The position numbers were made by a program, and so were the translations under genes. From the NCBI RefSeq assembly GCF_932526225.1, contig NC_064035.1, positions 19,395,969 to 19,459,968 on the forward strand: a DNA stretch of 64,000 nt, in the 5' to 3' direction. The notes under the pieces are model-generated. The model was not told where the DNA came from. It was given only the letters and a program-made list of their open reading frames with translations, and ran no database searches. Shown here piece after piece: positions 38,640-49,352 of the stretch (within the stretch, counting starts at the first letter, position 1; each line of letters opens with the position of its first letter). The DNA comes from Nematostella vectensis. Taxonomy: Eukaryota > Cnidaria > Anthozoa > Actiniaria > Edwardsiidae.

Positions 38640-39004
38640 GGCCATTCACTTTATTTAAAATTTCTTCTTTTTTAAGAATTACCATAAAACATTTTTACAT
38701 AGAAAATTTTAAAAATACAATACATGGTTAATAGATGAACGGTCCGTTAAAAACTGTACATCGAGGGTCCATACAACAATCACATTCTTAACAATCCAAA
38801 ATAATTTAAAAAGATTGTATTAGTTATGCGTAATATCTAGGTATATTAGGATTTACTTGAATTCCGCTTCTCCAAGCTTGGGCGCCTCCAGGAATCATAA
38901 CAGAAGCACATCCTGAAATTAACAGATAAGTGCATTCATAAAAGCGGTCTACGTACGATTTTAAGAGTTTGCAGGAAGTCAGGAATTATCAGCAGCTTGT
39001 ATCG

Positions 39005-39371
39005 TACATGCGACGGCGCTAACCTGACTCAAAACACCGCTACGTCACGGTAAATTTTCACTACAATCGAAATAACTGTATACAATAAATCACCGGTTAC
39101 GGTAATTCATAAATCAGCAGTTCTTTCATAAAGTGCAGAACTGGACATGTCTTGAGACTATAAGAACCCTTGCCTAGAATCAATCTTACATGCGACGGCG
39201 CTAGCCTGACTCAAAACACCGCTACGTCACGGTAAATTTTCACTACAATCGAAATAAATATATACAATAAATCACCGGTTACGGTAATTCATAAATCAGC
39301 AGTTCTTTCATGAAGTGCAGAACTGAACATGTTGTCTTGAGACTATAAGAACTCTTGCCTAAGATTAATCT
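39005..39371. repeat. Tandem duplication, period 182 bp
   Basis: Two adjacent copies (starts 39005 and 39187) each begin TACATGCGACGGCGCTA and contain CACCGCTACGTCACGGTAAA. They differ at only a few positions, so the duplication is recent or under homogenisation. Confidence 0.9.
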
Positions 39372-39559
39372 ATGGTAGACCAGTATACTTTGTTATTAGA
39401 CTACCTACATTATTGGTTACGTCATGCGTCTCCATGACAACTAATGTAATTTATTCTAAGAGTGGTTGTACTTACATCATTTGCATGCTGATGCTGAGGG
39501 ATGGACGCATGAGGTCGAGAGCGCTGTAAATCAAATAAATCCTTATGTTTGTGGCGAGT

Positions 39560-41205
39560 GGAGCCACGCTTGGACACCCAAGAGACCAGTGGAACCCCGC
39601 TTGGACACCCAAGAGACCAGTGGAACCCTGTTTAGATAGACACCCAAGAGACCAGTGGAACCCTGTTTAGATAGACACCCAAGAGACCAGTGGAACCTTG
39701 CTTAGATGGACACCCAAGAGACCAGTGGAACCCTGTTTAGATAGACACCCAAGAGACCAGTGGAACCCCACTTAGATGGACACCCAAGAGACCAGTTGGA
39801 CCCTGTTTAGATAAACACCCAAGAGACCAGTGGAACCCCGCTTGGACACCCAAGAGACCAGTTGAACCCTGTTTAGATGGACACCCAAGAGACCAGTGGA
39901 ACCCTGTTTAGATGGACACCCAAGAGACCAGTGGAACCCTGTTTAGATGGACACCCAAGAGACCAGTGGAACCCTATTTAGATGGACACCCAAGAGACCA
40001 GTGGAAACCCACTTAGATGGACACCCAAGAGACCAGTGGAAACCCACTTAGATAGACACCCAAAAGACCAGTTGGACCTTGTTCAGATGGACACCCAAGG
40101 GACCAGTGGAACCCTGTTTAGATGGACACCCAAGAGACCAGTGGAAACCCACTTAGATGGACACCCAAGAGACCAGTTGGACCCTGTTCAGATGGACACC
40201 CAAGAGACCAGTTGAACCCTGTTTAGATGGACACCCAAGAGACCAGTGGAAACCCACTTAGATAGACACCCAAGAGACCAGTGGAAACCCACTTAGATGG
40301 ACACCCAAAAGACCAGTTGGACCCTGTTCAGATGGACACCCAAGAGACCAGTGGATCCCTGTTTAGACGGACACCCAAGAGACCAGTGGAAACCCACTTA
40401 GATGGACACCCAAGAGACCAGTGGATCCCTGTTTAGATGGACACCCAAGAGACCAGTGGATCCCTGTTTAGACGGACACCCAAGAGACCAGTGGAAACCC
40501 ACTTAGATGGACACCCAAGAGACCAGTGGATTCCTGTTTAGATGGACACCCAAGAGACCAGTGGATCCCTGTTTAGACGGACACCCAAGAGACCAATGGA
40601 AACCCACTTAGATGGACACCCAAGAGACCAGTGGAAACCCACTTAGATGGACACCCAAGAGACCAGTGGATCCCTGTTTAGACGGACACCCAAGAGACCA
40701 GTGGATCCCTGTTTAGACGGACACCCAAGAGACCAGTGGAAACCCACTTAGATGGACACCCAAGAGACCAGTGGAAACCCACTTAGATGGACACCCAAGA
40801 GACCAGTGGATCCCTGTTTAGACGGACACCCAAGAGACCAGTGGAAACCCACTTAGATGGACACCCAAGAGACCAGTTGGACCCTGTTCAGATGGACACC
40901 CAAGAGACCAGTGGAAACCCACTTAGATGGACACCCAAGAGACCAGTGGATCCCTGTTCAGATGGACACCCAAGAGACCAGTGGAAACCCACTTAGATGG
41001 ACACCCAAGAGACCAGTGGAACCCTGTTTAGATGGACACCCAAGAGACCAGTGGAAACCCACTTAGATGGACACCCAAGAGACCAGTGGAAACCCACTTA
41101 GATGGACACCCAAGAAACCAGTGGATCCCTGTTTAGACGGACACCCAAGAGACCAGTGGAAACCCACTTAGATGGACACCCAAGAGACCAGTGGAGCAGC
41201 ATCAG
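39560..41205. repeat. 35-bp minisatellite, about 46 units
   Basis: Units contain CACCCAAGAGACCAGTGGAA followed by one of a few variant tails (CCCACTTAGATGGA, CCCTGTTTAGATGGA or CCCTGTTTAGACGGA). Variants alternate in blocks, suggesting higher-order expansion. Because 35 is not a multiple of three, plus-strand frames stay open and look like repeat proteins; they are artefacts. The array abuts the 3' end of the CMGC kinase gene. Confidence 0.95.
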
Positions 41206-41216
41206 TTATATGGACG

Positions 41217-44200
41217 CTAAGAGCCCTGTTTCGACGGGCACCAAAGACTGCCCACTATTCCTAAACGAGATAAATTTCGCGTTGGCGCGAAAATACGAAT
41301 TCGGTTGTAAGATTGGATTACCTGGCATTGGTGTAATGGACGGTCTCTTGGCGATAGAGCCAAACTAGTGTCAGAAATTATGGCCGGTCCGTCATCGACA
41401 CATTCCCCTTTACAGACACGGTACACGCGAGTTCGGGCAGCCACCATCGTCTCATCACTTTCGGCTGTACCCCTTAAGCAGAGAGCCCCAATAGTACGTG
41501 TTGCTGGTGGGTGCTTATTTTCCTGTATGCTACTTGTTGAATTAACCGGTTCCTCCACACATTTTTTTATTTTAGGTAAAGAAAGGCTTATGGCCTGACT
41601 TGCTCCGTCATCACCATCGAGAGTACGTTTTCTTTGTGTCGGAGTAGCGGTAAGTTTTGTACGCGGAGCTTGCTGTGTCTCTTTTACAGCAGAGGACTTG
41701 GCGTCTGTAAAGAGATCAACTGATTTGTTGAATTTGGATCCTGGTAGCTTCTTCTTGGGTGCACAACTGATTGGCTTTTCTGTTGCAAGTCTGTTGCCGG
41801 ACCGACCAGGAGAGCCTAGACCAGCTAGTCGCCTTTGTGGGTTAGGCGGTGATTGCAATGGCCTGGACAGAGGACCTTCTGAGCTCAGTTCTGTCCCATG
41901 TTTTACATCTGCTGGACGTAGCGATGTCCGGCCATGTGTGATGTCAACTTTGTTCAAGGAAGCCTGCGATGGTTGCTTACTACTAGGTGTCACCTTCGGG
42001 CTCTTGGTAGTCATCTTAAACTGTCCTTGCATGGATGTTCCCTGGCCGGGCGTATAAGATTTTGTACGTTTTGTAAAGCCAGCTTGCCTACATTTTGTTG
42101 GATTTTCTGCTGGTTTCGAGTTAGGTGTAGTGCCTGGCATGGTACTATTACCTGGGTGGTTTTCTCCTATGTTTGCTTTCAGTCCTAGCTGTACTTCTGA
42201 ATATGGCTCTGGCATCTTCTTGCGCTCCACTTGTTCACTTATGCAATAGAGGGGAAGACTTTGATTGGGTATCTCAGCGCGTTTAATACTGTTTATATTA
42301 CCCTCACGGTTATCCGTAACACATTTGCCTTTCAATGTAGACTCAGCCTTCGTGTGGACAAGAGGCATAACGCGACCCACAGGGGGGGAGACAGATCTTG
42401 TGTCACGTGAAATGCCTTTTGTTCCAGCGCGCAAAAGCTCAATGCCAGAATAGCGCTGACGTCGAACGCCTTCGTCGATATTTGGTGTGTAAGGATATTC
42501 TCGCTTGGTGAGTAGAATTCCAGACGAAGTAGGTCTATTCATGACTGAAAAAAAATGATGTGATACTAGGTCCGATATACCCCAGGGCAAATACTGGGTC
42601 TGATAGATCTCAAGGACAAGACTGGGTCTGATATACCTCAAGGACAAGACTGAGTCTAATAAACCTCAAGGACAAGACTGGGTCTAATAGACCTAAAGAA
42701 CAAGACTGGGTCTAATAGACCTAAAGGACAAGACTGGGTCTAATAGACCTCAAGGACAAGAGTGAGTCTAATAGACCTAAAGGACAAGACTGGGTCTAAT
42801 AGACCTAAAGGACAAGACTTAGTCTAATAGACCTCAAGGACGATACTAGGTCTGGTAGACCCTAAGGGCGATACTAGGTTTGATAAACCCTAAAGAAAAT
42901 ACTGGGTCTGAAGGAAGATATAAGGTCTTATAGACCTGAAGGACGATAGTAGGTAAAATAAAAACCCAATAACGATACTTTATAGGTTTGATAGACCCCA
43001 AGGATGATACTATGTCTGATAGAGGACAATAGTAGATCTTATAGACCTTAAGGACGGTACTAAGTCTGAAAGACCCCAAGGACGATACAGGGTCCAATAG
43101 ATCCCAAGGATGGTACTGGGTTTGATAGACTTCAAGGACGATACTTGGTCCGAAAGACCTACCACTTTTTTGCTTCAATAACCATTGCTGTACTAATAAA
43201 TGTTCTATAACTAGTTCCTGGATGATATAAACATAGAAACAGTTTTTTAACTTACGATGTTGGTCGATGTCACCTGAGGTATTCGAGCAAAGCAAGGCTA
43301 AAGGAAATTCAGATGATAGGAACGGGTGACGTGCAGCTTGTACAGGAGTTACTCTGAGGACTAATAACATCACCATCACAGAGGTAAAGGCAGAGTAAAA
43401 CAGAAATTCAAAATAAAGTAGAATATTGACCAATTACCTGGATTATAAGTCAAAAGTCCATTCAGAAAGTTGGCAAACATATAATTCCTGGTATTGTATA
43501 ACTTCTTCATTAATCTTGACTCAGCAGAGCCTGTATGCCCTGTGAATTGATCATTTTGAAAATGATTGTAGCATACTGATGATAATATCATAATCCTGAC
43601 TGAGATGGATAGCTTTAACATAGCAACACACAGTAAACAATTAGAGTAAGTAACTACATACACCTATTTCAATTAAGGTTGTCATTGCCTAACAGTGAAT
43701 GGCAATTGCCAAATGGCAGTTCTACAACCAAAAGGTGCTTATGGGTGGTAATCATTTGTATAAATAAACGTGGTAAATAAACTTAAGGGAAGTTAGAGGA
43801 AGACATAAATCACATTAAATGGATAGTTGTATGTTTTCTGAATTTTAAACAAATATTTTTTTTCAGGCATAGGACTGCTATTTTTTAATCGCCCTTTCCT
43901 GTTTGCACTGACAATTATTTTTGTAATAGGTGTATCTGTATGTATCCTTTACCTGGTTTCTGGTTAGCAAAGCAAACAAGCTCAGAATAGAACTTCCCAG
44001 ACTGGAAAGGGACTCGTGGTAGAGGACCAAGGATTTCAACAATCTGCACCAGGAGTTGTGGAATGAATAAAGCACGTACAAATAAAACGGAAGTCAATGA
44101 TTTGGCCCGATCAACTCACCTCATGTAGAACTTCTGTCTTTGTACGACCAAAAAACAATGGCTTTCCCAGGTAAAGCTATAGAAAATAAATCAAGAAATA

Positions 44201-47200
44201 AAATTCCAGCATGTGCAAAGTCTATACAAAGTGTCATATTTACAGATGATTGAGAAAGGCCCCTCAAAACTAAAATTGTTTATTCACTAGCTGAAGAGTG
44301 AAAGGGTCAACTACCAGTTTTAGCAAATACAACTATTTGGGTATCAAGATTGGTTCAAGATTGAAGATCTTTGAGGATACAGCTGAGATATCTCAATAAA
44401 AGTACGGAAGAACTGAAGTTCAATTTTATGCTCAAAGACATGGTTATTGCTGTTGTGGCTTTAAAGTGATCCCAAAAAGTTAGTAGCTACTCTAAGAAAA
44501 TATCAAAATTATATTTTATGTAGTGCAGTTTTTACTGTACCTCAGCAAGAATACAGCCAAGTGACCACATGTCTATTTCTTGGCCAAACGGAACCCCAAA
44601 CATGACCTAATACAAGTATAAATCATGCAGTCAATTATTACTGACAATAAAAAATGTTTTGACAATAAATGTCAAAATTTGACATTTACACATCATAGGA
44701 GCTTTTAGAGGTATGTAGGAAGGTATTGTTCGTCCTTTATTGCTATCCTGTATATCCTGTACAATACCAGTTTGCAAAATGCTGCAAAAAGTTGTAAATA
44801 TATGTACCTCAGGTGCTCTATATAACAACGTCTGCAACTCGAAGTCATTATAGTACAAAGACATCTGCAAAAGAAGAGATAGAATAGCCTAGCATTACAG
44901 CTAGGCAAGGAAGCTGGGCCGGCTTTATCCAGAATTGCAGCCATAGGCTGATTTACTCTGGATTTACATTACACAGGGTCTTATTTGGACTGCTACAGTA
45001 TATACATAAGCCGCACTGTGCTGACACACAGTTTACATGGATGAGAGAGTGTTAGTATGTTAATGTCCCTTTTGGTTATGCGGCAATGTACAGACAATGA
45101 AGATGGACTCTGCTTTCTCCAGTGGTTCTTTAACATCCCACAATAACAGGTTGGTAAGCTAGGTTTTGCTAGACAAACTGCCATTTAACATGGTCATCCG
45201 AGCAACAAGGGATACACAGTCCCCAATGTAGAGAGCCAGGTTTTTTACACCTCTAAAAAATCCCAAGTTGACTTGGCCTGGGTTCGTACCCCAGCCCTCT
45301 TGCTTGGGAAGCAATGCCCATACAACTGAGCTATTGTGCCACTCGATTACAAATAAATATGTACAGTAAAACTTTTAAAAATACCTCCTTGTGGACCCAG
45401 CGAATGGCGTTTCCAAAATCTACAACGTTGATCCGGACCCTTTCACCTTGAGAAGAAACAAATACTGAAACTCTTTTGATAAAGTAGTTTGTCTGTTGTA
45501 ATAGTAGTCATGCTAATAATAATGATAATATGATAATACATGGGATGCCCTTAAAATATAAACCTGTTCTAAAGAGCTTTTGTTTATAATTAAAAGTACC
45601 TTCTTGAAGTAGAATATTTTCAGGCTTCAAATCAGCATGAATAACACCTTCCCTACATTGTAAATCATAATAAGGATAATAAGTTTGTTTACTTAGCAAA
45701 AGGGTTTGATGGCAAACTTCAGATGAAAATCTTTTTTGAGAGGAAAACACATAAACTTGTTCACAATGATCTTATGATGATTTACAACATTTAAAAGTAT
45801 GTTATAATAGAGTTAAAAATTTAATACCTTTTTAAGAAGCCTAAGACTCCAATGAGCTGCAGATAAAAAGGAAATATGTTTGGTACATGATAGCATTATA
45901 CAGTGCTTTATACATTTTTTGTACAATTACAATGTCCCTTATTGTACCTGCACACCAATTTCCTTGATCATATCATATTTGCTTTCCTGAAATTTAAAAG
46001 AATGGTGAAATAATTATATGTACATTGCATTATTAATACACTGTATACAGTAAGTGAAGCTAGACTACTCACCTCATTGTCAAAGTGTGTATTCTGGGGA
46101 AAGGTAAAAAGTTACCAATTACATGAAGGTCACATACAGAAATGAAATGCAGAACTGTATCACGCAGATTTACTGAATAAACTAAATAGACGAAACCAAC
46201 TTTCAAGCAAAACTATAATATTTTTTGTGGTGCTATTTTTAAATTCTCAAACATATTGTATCCCGTCTTGCCTGTTCAACTGTTTTCTAGATATGACATT
46301 GAAATGTATCTTTATTACAGAAATAGCAGCTGGTTATACAATATATTTACACAATGACACTTAAATTACATGCTCTCATTGGTCAAGAGTCCATGTGTTA
46401 CTAGAGGACACATGCAAGCTTGGGGTCAGCATGTGTGCACACACTCGCAAAACTAGATTGTAAGATTAGGGGTAAATAAAAGGTTGTTGTTGTTGTTGTT
46501 GTTGTTAATAGATGCACAGAAGATGTCACAGCATGGCATACTTTTTTGTTCATGACACACTGTGACATTAGCTCTAGTTGTCTAGTAGGTCATTCAGGCC
46601 TGGTACACTAATAAATGGCTTTCACATACATTGGGAATCCAAAGCTAAACATCTGGTTCACAAGGAATAGTACATGCCTGAAAATATCTATGAAGTGGCC
46701 TTGGCCTCAGCAGCTTAAACACCATGCAGTAGTGATCACCATAAATAAACTTATTCTGAAAAAAAATTCATTTTATGAAACCATTAAACCTGAGTGTGAG
46801 CCAACAAATTCTGAAATTGCATAGTTACAGTACCAGGAGCCTAATAGTCTTTGAAACTTTGAGAGGGTCTGCTTTGTTCAGTTGCTGAATGCATTCTGCT
46901 TCCTGTAAAAGAAAACACATTAACGATTGTAGAAGGCAACACAATCATTTATCTGCTGAAATTTTTCCCTCTTTTTTGTTGAATTACAGGGATTGGAAAG
47001 TAGGAAGAATTGGTGGGAAGAAATAATTAATTGTTCTCCAATTCAGCATACCCTCCAGTGGCTCATTTCTCAAAACACCCGAGAATTCTCGGGCCCGAAA
47101 ACGATTTATTCCTTAAAAGACTTTTCGGGTAACTTTTTGGCTTCAGCAAAACTTCGAAAATAGCCCTATTGAGCGTAATCATTTGAAATATGAACCAAGT

Positions 47201-48839
47201 GAAAGTTCAAATTGTTCAAAAACATGAAAGCGGCTCTCAAAAAAAAAAAACATGCGAAATTTTGGGCGAAAATGCAAAATAAAGTTTCCGGGACCGAGAA
47301 TTCTCGGGAGTTACGAGAAAAGGGCGCCAGGACTGTCATTGTTTAAGAAGGTGTAACACAGAATAAATCACCCATAGTTTTATAAAGTACATGTGAAAAG
47401 GAACTGTACTGTTTTTTACTAAGCTTAGTTCGCAGGTGTTATAGGTTACAGTCACTATAAGCAGCCCTGCACTCTTATACTGGACCTGCTACAGTACAAA
47501 GTATTACAAAGTAGCTGGAGTGTTTGCATGGATTTGTGAGTGTTCAAAACACTGCACCTGTGCTCCAAGATTCTTGTAACTCAGATTCATAACCTTGATG
47601 GCAACAGCTTGCTTAGAAGGATGGAATGTGTCCTACACAATAAAATGAAATATTTAAAGCACTGTACAAACAAATAAAAAAGCCTCATCAAATAAAAAAT
47701 GCTAAGAGTAACCCTATTTACCTAGGTTTAATTGTTTGTATATGAGTAATTCTAGCTTCTCATTCACTGGGGAGGCAAATTTGCAGTTTTTAAGTATTGC
47801 TTCATAAAAGATAAAAACATGTTTTAAGGGGCGCTATCACTGTGAAGAGTGACCAAAGTGTTTTTTTTTTTAACTTCCTTAGAACAAGCGTGCAAGTGTC
47901 CTTTAAATGAGTCATTAAAATATGTATTTACTAATACATCTTTATTGTCTGTGTGATGTGGTTTATATTGTATCATAAAAAAAAACTTTATAATCTGATC
48001 CACTGAATACCTCTGCAGCTATGATAACTGAAGACTGTCCTTCCCCTATGACTTGGAGAAACTTGTAGCGGCCAGCAAGACAAGGGACTAAGTATAAAAG
48101 AAGAAAAAAATTATAAAATAATTGATAGACTGAATATAAATCACATGAAAGACATCTCCATGAGCATCGTACTGACCTGGATGAGAGGGTCTAAATCTGC
48201 CACATTCATCTGTTTGCAATGAAAAACCTGAAGGATTTCCTGAAGTACACCCAAAAAATGATGTATTATCTGTCTTTTCCGTGTCTTCATTTTACTCAAT
48301 GTTACATACATCAGTTCAGTAAGCTACATAGATCAAAACTTATTTCATAAGAACCTTACCATGACTTGAAAACAGATCTTTTCGTTTCTTGATTTCTCCA
48401 AGCCAAAACTTCAGACCACTTGACATACAAGTTGCAGGATAGCTCCGAGGAGGAGAACCTGTTACATTGTTTCTCCTGTTAGAAAAAAGGGGGGTTTTCA
48501 AGCCAAGAACATGCCATGGAACAAAGGTAGATCTTAAAATTAAAGTAAGTTAAACATGTCACATTAAAACTTGCGCTATTTTTCAAAAGCGCAATGAATG
48601 GGGAATAAGAGGAATAATCCTGTTCGCTTAAAAAATTGTGGACTCAAAGCCTTAATACAGAAGAGAAAAATGGGCACACACGAAGCTATTTTAGGTTCTT
48701 GGAATCTCCCTGAACACTTCGAGTGCTTGTAACAGTTCTTCTTGTCACGTCAAACTTGTGTCAACTGATCGTCGATCTCCCCGTACCTGCTTTCATGTGG
48801 TTGAAATGCCCCTCCGTAAATAGACGTGTGACTTTCCAT
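41217..48839 (-). CDS. CMGC-group protein kinase, DYRK/HIPK-like, with long C-terminal tail
   Basis: Nineteen minus-strand exons: 48787-48839, 48360-48475, 48177-48239, 48011-48087, 47558-47632, 46834-46902, 46678-46755, 46073-46093, 45948-45986, 45828-45856, 45600-45652, 45385-45446, 44808-44864, 44541-44606, 44120-44176, 43953-44043, 43438-43539, 43256-43360 and 41217-42544. All phases agree; total 846 residues. Kinase landmarks: loop IGEGQSSV, VAIKV lysine (about residue 116), hinge DHYCMVFK, catalytic IHADLKPENILL, VDFGN, QTLLYRAPEVMFGVPFG, IDMWSLGCILAELYLGKPLF, and the C-lobe end LLTYNP...RVTPVQAARHPF. HADLKPEN is as in HIPKs, and the NTHFDN segment matches the NTNF segment of DYRKs. The 440-residue tail is Ser/Thr/Pro-rich and unrecognised. 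Exon 7 uses a GC donor (CAG/GCATGT). The kinase call is firm; subfamily is tentative. Confidence 0.85.
42560..43165. repeat. 28-bp degenerate minisatellite in the last intron of the CMGC kinase
   Basis: Units resemble GACAAGACTGGGTCTAATAG plus ACCTMAAG; regular at 42610-42840 and increasingly degenerate towards 43165. Its minus-strand open frames are repeat artefacts and should not extend the last exon upstream of the acceptor at 42545. Confidence 0.85.
43659..43934. mobile_element. MITE, family A copy 2
   Basis: Starts TACACCTATTTCAATTAAGG and ends AATAGGTGTA, with AAATGGCAGTTCTAC near the left end as in the copy at 2287-2539. It lies in a CMGC kinase intron. Confidence 0.75.
44880..45350 (-). 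mobile_element. tRNA-derived SINE
   Basis: Read on the minus strand, 45345 to about 45275 looks like a tRNA: TAGCTCAGTTGTATGGGC (A box), an anticodon arm GCTTCCCAAGC, and GGGTACGAACCC (B-box region). A longer unrelated body follows and ends in CTATGGCTGCAATTCTGG, which also occurs at 50388-50455. It fills nearly the whole intron between kinase exons at 44864 and 45385. Confidence 0.7.
46310..46510. repeat. Intron sequence ending in (GTT)n
   Basis: A GTT microsatellite lies at about 46482-46505, preceded by sequence of dispersed-repeat appearance. No exon here. Confidence 0.4.
47066..47320. mobile_element. MITE with palindromic ends (CCGAGAATTCTCGG)
   Basis: Left and right ends are inverted copies of about 37 bp (starting TTTCTC, containing CCCGAGAATTCTCGG and a CCCG(G)AAAC end). 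Each end itself holds a 14-bp perfect palindrome, so each arm can also fold alone. In a CMGC kinase intron; no reading frame. Confidence 0.75.
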
Positions 48840-49352
48840 GGTAGCATTCCGCCGTAAAAGATTATTAAACTAGAAAAACGTAACATCAACACGAAGAACA
48901 TGTTGAAGTCAAGATTGATTTGACCGCCATTCTTTTGATTGTCGTCACCAGTCCTCCACGTGAAAACAAAATAATACATTTGGTATGCCTCCATCGTATT
49001 TCGCGCTTTGGAAACTCGCTAATCAAGCTTACAGTATTGTGAAGAACAACACCACAAAGTAAATTTTTTTTCTGATTTTCTTTGTTTTAGGTGTCGCTTG
49101 AAAATTTCGAAGAATGTGAGAATGCAAGTTGGACCCCCAGGGTCATGAATATGTGGTCAAGTTGTATGGGGTAGTACAGACTGAGCAGAAGATGATAATC
49201 TTTAGGAAGGAGGCGGTCGCGCCTCAAAAACTCATTCTTATGACTCTTATCTCTTTTACTCGAACTCCTATATTTCCTATCCATTTAACAGTCAGTACAC
49301 TACTATTCGTGGTATACCTGTGGTGACATATAACTCTACACGGGAATCTCCC
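48840..49352. promoter_or_regulatory. Divergent intergenic region between the two kinase genes
   Basis: Only 513 bp separate the two start codons, so both promoters must lie here or within nearby 5' introns. No TATA box is evident. The middle is occupied by a degenerate copy of a NIK kinase exon (49035-49213). A shared bidirectional promoter is an inference from spacing alone. Confidence 0.45.
49035..49213 (+). pseudogene. Degenerate duplicate of NIK-like kinase exon 5 plus its acceptor
   Basis: Closely matches 51923-52101: same intron end (TATTGTGAAGAACAA then CTGATTTTCTTTGTTT and AG), then GAATTTCGAAGAATGTGAGA-like coding sequence through TGTATGGGG and ATAATCTTTA. It is four bases shorter in the middle (GACCCCCAGG in place of the longer original), which shifts the frame, and diverges after ATCTTTA so the donor is lost. 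It cannot encode the domain. Confidence 0.85.

Noticed and set aside
39982-41066. Open plus-strand frames encoding MDTQETSG... repeat peptides
   Set aside because: They are produced by a 35-bp minisatellite; the same motif appears in several frames because 35 is not a multiple of three, and no start or splice context supports coding.
42545-42647. Upstream extension of the last CMGC kinase exon (MSLRYIRPSLVLEIYQ...)
   Set aside because: This part is the 28-bp minisatellite; a clear acceptor (TTTTTTTTCAG) at 42545 and matching phase place the exon start at 42544.
45275-45345. A functional tRNA-Gly gene
   Set aside because: The A- and B-box-like parts are present, but the acceptor stem does not pair and a long SINE body follows, so it is a SINE head.
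49320-49352. Upstream start of the NIK-like first exon at 49320
   Set aside because: The codon there is GTG; the first ATG in frame is 49353.
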